DNA of 64,000 bases from Owenia fusiformis (taxonomy: Eukaryota > Annelida > Polychaeta > Sabellida > Oweniidae). Where the stretch lies: positions 35,453,425 to 35,517,424 of the forward strand of contig CAIIXF020000010.1 in the NCBI GenBank assembly GCA_903813345.2. The letters are read 5' to 3'. Below are positions 48,001 to 57,000 of this stretch, piece after piece; within the stretch, counting starts at the first letter, position 1, and every line of letters starts with the position of its first letter. A program made the position numbers and the translations under genes. Under the pieces are notes generated by a model. It was not told the DNA's origin. It saw only the letters and a program-made list of their open reading frames with translations, and searched no databases.

Positions 48001-51000
48001 CAAATATTACACAAATCAGAATTCTGAATGTAACTAGCATTACGTGTGAGGAATGACCGTGTCACCATATTTGGTACTAGTGTGCGAATTCTTCTTTACT
48101 TCTTTGTTAGTACCTAGCAGCAACATTAAGGAATTGAACTTTGGCATTAATGTTTACCGGGATGATGACCTTACCTTTACTATTTGTAATGACACCTGTC
48201 GTAGAATCTATCCCAAATTCTTGGGAAGAACCTTTTATCCTATATATCAGTGTATTATAGTCGCTCGACACATCATCATCTGAACAATTCAATTTTAAAA
48301 CCTAAAATAAAAATATTTTGTATCGTTAAACGTGTATTATCCAAAGAGTACTAGCACGGGATAACACAAATTATTTTCAGTTTGAAGGGGACTCATCTCT
48401 TACTTAGCCTATTTTGGGGTACCGTGACAGTACTGCTTTTGTTTGCTTTTGGTTGTTTGTTTGCTTGTTTGTCTGTCTGTTGTTTTGGGAAGGGTTCCAT
48501 GTATACATTCATCAAAGGTAAAATACATTGTTATCAATGAACTCTAATATCAAAAAACATCTTATTCTCTGTTATGCGTAAAACAAGATACAAATATGAG
48601 TGACTGGTCTTACTTTAAAGGTAGTACCATGCTTTCAGAGAAAAGAAATTTGGGAAATATCTCAACAAAACATTAACAAAATATTTTGATTAAAATATGT
48701 ATTTTCCAAGAACATATTAAAATCTACACACAATTTCGAAAAATATTAGGCCTATATTTATATCCCAAAACTTGCAAAAATCAAGTTTCATTGTCAACTT
48801 TATTCACACAAACAGATGTTCAATATATCCACACTTTTGATCAATTATAGTCCTCAATCTTGGCCTAAACTGGCCAATAGCATCATTCATTTGATATGCT
48901 GTTGAGACAATCAATTTGCGACTATGGATTATTTAAAAAAACGAATACGACAAATAAGTGCTTGCAATTGTCGAATTTGGGTATTCGCATCTGACTGAAA
49001 ATTAGTATGAAGTGACAAAATACTAGGCTGATCATTTTGATATATGGATACAAGTGAAGGTGACTTCTGACTAGTAAGCAAACTAAACAAAAATTTAACA
49101 CAACAGACGTTTCAATCCATTTGATGCTTTGTTAGCCTGTAATGAATGAATGTAATCAACAAAATAGGACCAAAAACTTAAATGTGACATGTGACAATTT
49201 TGGAAATTTGAATTGAAAAGTGACTGACGCGCCCTCGCTATCCGCTCTTGGCGATCCCTAATACGTACATGTAGTGAACGGCACTTGTGTTTTGTATCAG
49301 AAAGCGCGTTATTTGTAATAGCATTGGGCATTAGCACTATGTAATAATGCAGCACCGAAAACAATCATTATGATGAAATTGTGACATTGTACATTATCTA
49401 ACCGTGGTCTTGGAAATAAGTATTTACTGACAAAATATCCGTGTATAAAAAATATCCAGGAACACAATCTTTTCTGTTGACAAATTACTCTTGTTGAGTG
49501 TGCGCTCAACGATAAATATCGTGGCAATGCATGTTTTATCCTGGTATATAACCTCGGCAGATATTGTAACTGTAGTAAACGAAAAACGCGAATATGGAGA
49601 GGAGTTTTACACCCATATAGAAAATAAACTAGTCTTATCCGCTAGTGTAAATCCGTAATACACGTAGCCAGAAACGGCGGGCACTTTAACATATTTTTTG
49701 TAATTCACGCATACATACCTCTGTATATTTTGGTGTATATTCTCCCAGAGAAACTTGGTAAATTGTCTTGTCACAAACCGGAAAATTGTCATTCACATCT
49801 AGCACAACGATAGTAAGTTCTTCGTCCCAAAGTTCACCAACTGGCCCATCTCTAGCTCTGATTTCTAATTTGTGTACTTGAGTTGTTTCATAATCAAGTT
49901 CTGAAAATATTTTGTTTTTGAAAAATATCTAGCGGCCTTAAAAACATCCTCGTGACACACTTTATGCAGATCTATTCAACGAGGTAAAGAAAATAGTGTG
50001 TTTTCTAGTGTCAAGTGCTGTATTATAAGTTACTGAATGGTTTGAAGTGCAATACAGGATATATTTTCGACTTCGTCTCGTTCTAATACGGAATTTCTCG
50101 AGCAGAATATATCCTGTATTCAAAATTGCAGTTCAAATCATTCTATAACTTATATTATCGTATGATCCGTAAAATGAAGCCCTCTGATTGGTCAGTTCTT
50201 GTGCTGTACCAATCTGTATTGCTAGCTACTGATGATGAGGTCATCTCCAGTCTGTCATCTCCGTCGCAATACAGAAAATATTGGTACGGAGGGGACAATC
50301 TCAGTAGCAATACAGAGGATCACGCGATAAAAACGTGAAGTGCAATATAGGATATATTCTGTCTCGATATTCTGTATTGGCACTCGACTTTGTCTCGTTC
50401 CAATACAAAATTTCTCAAACAGGCTAGAGTAGTATATATTGTATTGTTCCATAGCTGTAAACTATGATGTCATAAGAACATTTGTCAGTTGCTTGAAAAC
50501 GATTTAAATTGCAAAATTAAATCATTTTGTTAAGTTAGTTATAAGATGAATACATTTATTTTCAAAGAAAAGTCATATTTATTTAAATGCACGGGGCCTT
50601 TAAATGCACACAGTTTATTGATTTCAAAAACAATTATACAGGGGTCTAGATAAGCTGAAAAAATTATTAGCCAATGTGGCTAATATTTTCTAAAAAATAA
50701 TATTAGCCACTCTGAAAAATTATTAGCCAAAACATTTTTTATCAAATGACATAAATTGAAAGCGTACTTCAAACAAATTTCACATGTCATCGTCCCGCTA
50801 ACGCTATTGCATGTCAACCAAGGCTGCCCCGCCTTCCAATCTCTGGACGGAAAGACCAATCCGGGACCTCAATGGTCCCAGAAAGTGCAAGAAGAAATGC
50901 TTACATGTAGGCTAGTCTACCACATTCGTTTGTCCGAATTCTCACCGGTTTTCGAATATAATCACCCATTCTCAATAAGAATGCAAAATAGGTGACCCAG

Positions 51001-54000
51001 GGCTCAATCTCAGCATTTACATTACCAACATCACTTTTTGTTGTATATATAAATAGTATATATGACCCTCTACCTAGCACGTTTGTAATATATGATTTCT
51101 CAGTTACACATATTTTATTATATGTACTAGAATAGGGCTATTCATCAGTTACGTGACTGTCGCCATATCAAAAATCAGGATTGTATGGTGCCATTAGAGA
51201 ATTTTTCATGCATAACATCCCATATAAAGTGGTGTATTATACACAAGACGATCCCAGCTTCTGGTTAAATGACAGAAACTATCATTTTGACATTTTTACC
51301 ATGTTGGAACTGTTCCTTGACCAATGTCGCCAGACTTTTTTATATCAACCCCCCTGTACTATAAATCAAATAAAAACTGGTGAAAAATTAATGTTTCATA
51401 TGTGCCATATACGTATCTGGATTCCAATTTGAATACTTAATAGAAAGTCGTAAAAGTTGATATTTGAAACGTTGAGATTTTGGGGCCAGAAAATTATAAT
51501 TCCCGTTTTTCATGAAGTTATAGATAAGAAAATCATTTACGTGATCATAGTTTTCACAGGCAATAAGTGTCTGAGCAAATTAATGTTATATCACCTTATT
51601 GTATGGTAGGAGTGATCCTTGTTGATCAGTATTTTTAACGAAATTGACATTGTTTGAATATAATACAGCCAGCAAAAGGGTATTTGCATCATTTACGACA
51701 CCATCATTTACGATACCTAGTAGTACGAAAATAACGGTTACCATACTCCTAGCTCTGAATAAAGTTTATAAAGCGGGAAATTTGAGTATTCATATTCATT
51801 TGAATCTGAATAAAGAAACACTACCACCTTTGTAGAGTAAATCCACACAATTTAAGGTATATATCACACCTAATATAGTATCTCTCTTGTAAAACGAAGA
51901 TGTAGTGTTAATTTGATGTTATCTATGGCATAAAGACAGTCAGTATAAATGTGAAAATGAATATAAAAACACTTTTCTATCATTCAATTTGAATTGAAGC
52001 TATAGTCTTGCGTTTTCTATGTCATAAATTACGTTACCATAGGTAACGTAATTGATAAATTCTATTGCACACATTTTCTGTCGTCAAATCTTTACAGGTA
52101 TGTTCATTTATCAACTTGTATACTTTTCGTAGATGGGAAAGCATCCTGCTGAAATTCAAAAAGACTATCGTGATAGGAAAAAAGCACCAAAAAGAGCGTG
52201 CTCGGGTTCATAAATGCATTGTCTCAATAGCTGAGTGCACTATCTGAAAAAGATAAAGACCATAAAAGAAAAAATTATGGCATTGCGCCCGAGACATGTT
52301 ATGTTAGTCTCAGATAGCGTAATAATACAGGAGGCAAATCAAAAAGAAGAGAGACTGTTAGCAATGACCCAAGTAATGCCGATAACAATGATTGTGACCG
52401 TGTTTATGGCAGTGGTACAAGTAACACACAATTAATAGTTCATATAAATTTTGCCTGGAATTTTGCAAGAGGACATGCATGGCTCTTTAAAGAACGGATA
52501 AGTAGAACTTGGGGACGTACGTACCCATAAAAAACATTGCTCCCTGAACATAGATAAACATGGAAAAAACAATGACAAATCATTCCAAAGGATCTTGCAG
52601 AAGCAGAGAAAAATAGAACCAAGGGTCCAAGCACGCCAAAACACCAAAGAGTGCAGGGGAAAAGTGATGCGATGCAAACTTTAACATAGTGATATCCCTA
52701 GAGTTGAGGAGAAGATTAGTACGAGGAAAACACGTAGTTGAAGAGTTGAAGCAGACGCAACATGACTGGCGTGGAAATGCCTGAAAGAGTGTTCAAGTCT
52801 AGTTGATATAATATGACTGAAGGCGATGGAAGGTGATACAAGCTTAAGGGCCTTGCTTGGCTGGACAAAAATGAAATGAGTACTCGACGTTTACCACAAG
52901 AAAAGGAATATAAATTTGTTGAATCAAATAAACAGTGTTAAAAGCGCCCCTCACAAAAGTGAAACAAACCAGGAATGACATACAAGAAGAGACAACATAG
53001 CTATCCAAGAGTATTCTGACAGGGCCATCATGCAGACTGAGAGTGGAGATAAAGAGCTACATCTTGGCGATTTTTTTCACTGCAGTTTACAATTACTGTT
53101 GGTATGTCGAAAAGACACTTCATGTAGATACTGATGATAATAAATACTATTTTTTAAGAAAAGAAGAATCTCCAATGGTCTCTAGAATGTTACGTTATTT
53201 GGCTGAGTCTCAGATTTTGAGTGTGTAGTAGAGGAGTCAATTCCAACAGGGAAGTTTAAAGGGCTATTTAAACTCTAGATCTGTGTCCTGAGATTCAAAC
53301 TCGTGTTCTATTGGATTTATATGTCCAAGCTAGGATTAAGTAACGTTTTCAGGAGTTCATATGTACCTATGATATTAGAGGGAGACACTGAATGTTGTTA
53401 CTTTTTGACGATAATCACAAATTATATAGTATAGTTTTGATCTTGCGATTGTAAGTTTTGTAATCACTTACGTTACAAAGGATTTAGCATTACAATTGTG
53501 TGAAGAAAGACTAAGTCCCTTTAATCCTGTATATATTCATTCCAACATATAGCGTATGTGACAATATATTAATTCATTACGTGTTTTGTGCATAAATAAT
53601 GTTTGTGTTAGCTTTAATGTTTCTATTGCAAAAGTTGGTCAATTTCTCCATCATTTACGTTACTTGATGGTCCACTGAACTATGTTTGTTTTAAATGTTA
53701 CTATTGGTTAAAATGCAGTGTAAACATGATAAAAGAAGCACCAGTTGATGGTTTCACGATGATCACATATGATATGACTCATTCTACGATGTTACTATTT
53801 TTGGATCATATACGTTACCAAGGGTGTAACGATATACAAATTTCAAATAAATTTTGTATGGCATAGCAAACACCAAGATATGGCTATCAATTGATTCTGA
53901 ACACTATTTCTAATCAGAAAAGAAAGATAAATTTAATGTTAACAGACTGATTTTCTATAAAATTGGAATGACATGTAGCACTTAGGTTTTGTTTCTGAAA

Positions 54001-57000
54001 AGGAATAATAAGTCACATGTAATTGTTGACTTCAATGTGAATTCTTTCCACTTATGTCTCTTCAAAATGCTTGATGTATGATTTAGTATTAAGACAAAAT
54101 ATATCCTTATTGTTAGAAACAAAAACAGACATGAGAATAATATGTTGAATGAAAATATAGGTCTCTTGCTACGACAACCCTCTATAACGTAAATGACAGA
54201 GACCTACTTTTTAAATAAACACTAGATAAGCTTCAACATGTGACTTTTCCATGAAGGGGTATGAGATTGATGAAGATATTTTGACTTTAGATACTTAACA
54301 TATATTCAAATAAAAATACATCAACTTTAAACCATTCAAAGCTACTTTAATTTTCGTCAGATTCATACCTGGAATTTGCATTCTTATTGAGAATGGATGA
54401 ATACGCAATTGTAATTGTTTTAATCGATGTAAGCATATTCCTTACATCTTTCTTTATCTGGGTGAGAAATAACAAGCTATGGTATTGGTTAATACGCCAG
54501 AAATCACCATATTATTCTTCGAAATCTCTTTAGAAAATTTTGAATTTAGCATGACATGAATGCAACAGAAAAACGAACGAAACAGGTTTGCAAATATGAG
54601 CTTCTGTTAAATTTGCATTGACCCGAAAACAAGTTGTGGCGTCTTAACTGATTTATTAAAATACCGAACGCAACAGATATTATGAAGCTTCCATGTGTTA
54701 ATTTTCCATTGAAACAAAAATAATTGTGGCGTCTCATGGCTGAAATTACGAAAATACGAAAGTTGAAAACGGAGAATTTCCTCGATAACTGGATGATTTA
54801 TCTGTTTCGCGGGTAGGTTCAGTACAAAAATATTCGCCAACCTTGCGAATATTTAGATCAATATCTTCGCCAGGTGCTAAAAGTATTCGCAATTGGCGAA
54901 TGGCGACAGCTTATCTAGACCTCTGAATTATATTTAATATCCACGATGAGTACTTTCCTGACTTTTTTGGCATTGCTATTTCCTTTTTATTATGTCATAT
55001 ATATTTGTGAGACGTGTATGGAGAATAAGTTCATCTCTCAAAGCCTTTTATCCAAAGCCAAATACCTTTCAATTCAAACAGAATACTAATTTTACTTTCA
55101 AATCTTACCTCTTACTAGATTAACAGTTACAGTGACACCATTTAATACTTCTGTGGCAAAAATACCATTCGCATTGCCAGATACTATACTAGATACTAGT
55201 GCGTTTGGATTATGTAGAGTGCTGCATGTCATAAATGCTAGTACCTGAAAAATAGAAATGCCTTGTATCCTTGCATATTTGATTTAAACGTGTATTGTTT
55301 CCTTTTGTATGCATGTATAATCTATTTTCCTCTTTACATAGATATGGATTGTGTACTAGGATGTTTTGGATATGGTGTTTATCTAGAGGGAGATATATGC
55401 ATCTTCCGAGTCATTAACCCCATTTTCAAATAAACCGTACATAACTCAAACTTTTTTCAATTGTTTTTCAAAGTTTTGTTCAATTACCGGAAGTGGAAAG
55501 ATGCCAAGGAGCGAGAGATATGACGGAAGATTCTAGAGGTTCTGAATATGGAAACCTCAAAATTGAGATACAGGATATACCTTACCAACGTACCTCCCTA
55601 AAACTCTGCTTCGCATCGGATTTTGACAGTTATCCACGTATTATTACATAAAAATGATAAATTACTAGAAAGCATCACAAGAATATTAAAAGTAGTTATT
55701 AAATAAAAGCATTTGTCTCCGCCAATGCATTATATATATACACACTCCCCTCCATAAGTTTGGCAACCCTACCCCCCCCCCCCCCCCCTACCATTTATCT
55801 GACCTATTGTTATTGTTGAAAATAATTGAGAGGTATTGGAAGTGTTCGAAATGGTGTCAATTTATATTTCAAGTCCTGAAAGTAGTATTTTCTTTACAGA
55901 TTATGCAAATAAAAATTCAAACATAAATAAGCTTTAGCACGTTATTTATTGTGGAATGGTTAGGGTTGACAAACTTTGAGATTTCCATATTCAGAACCTC
56001 CCGAATCTCCCGTCATTTCTGGGCAGTGTTTACCATCTACTCTCTCCACTTAAAGTTTTCCATGTCTGGTCTGACTATAGATTCTATGCTCGAAATACCA
56101 ATTTCTTTGCCAGTACCATAGTCTGATAGTGGCAAAACTACGTCCCACTTTATACTTATTTGATACAACTTTCAACAGAGTTCACATTGCTGTTATGAGT
56201 CGTAATCTTTTTTTTATTATTAAATCAATGTAACCTATTTACAGGTTTTAGTGGCTATGACCCCCAAAAGGGAGTATTACATGTAGGTATTACACTGAAC
56301 ACTGACAAATCTGACTGAGTCTATATTGTTATGGCGCTCCTGTTAAATATAGAAACTATCCCACTTCATCCTTTATTTTTATCCCCACTCTAACTCCCTT
56401 TTGTTTAAGCTTTTTTGAAGATACATGTTTTTCAATTAAATAGGGGATACATACATTTCAACTTTTCACTTGAACGTGACCCGAAACTAAATCAATGAAA
56501 ACATAATATCAAATTGACTCCTAGACTATGTACGTTCTGTATACGACCCCCTAGGGCTTGCTACCATACCCGAGTTGTGAAAGTAGCTATAGCTACAAAT
56601 AAAAGACTACGTTTGGTGCAAAAATCGGGGTGATCGGGCTATAGTGGCTGAGTTAGGATAACTTGGGTTTTTATTTCAGAAATTGCTTGAAATCATACAA
56701 GTTATGTTCTCATAGAATAAGAACAAAAGCTCAGACATGTTCAATATCATCTTTGTTACAAACAAGTTGCTAGGAGTAAATTGCTTTAGAAGTGCTAGTA
56801 TTTGTGAGAACAGAAATTCTGTCATATATCTTAGTACCTCTGCGAAAAATGTTAGTTATTTTCGCAGTTACTAACTTTCGAGAAATGCAAGTTTTAAATA
56901 AATTTTACAAACAACTTTCAACTTTCGAGAAATAATCCCCTGAGTATCAATCATCCCATGCAAGGAATAAAAAGTCTAAGTATGTTATATGTTGAAAATT

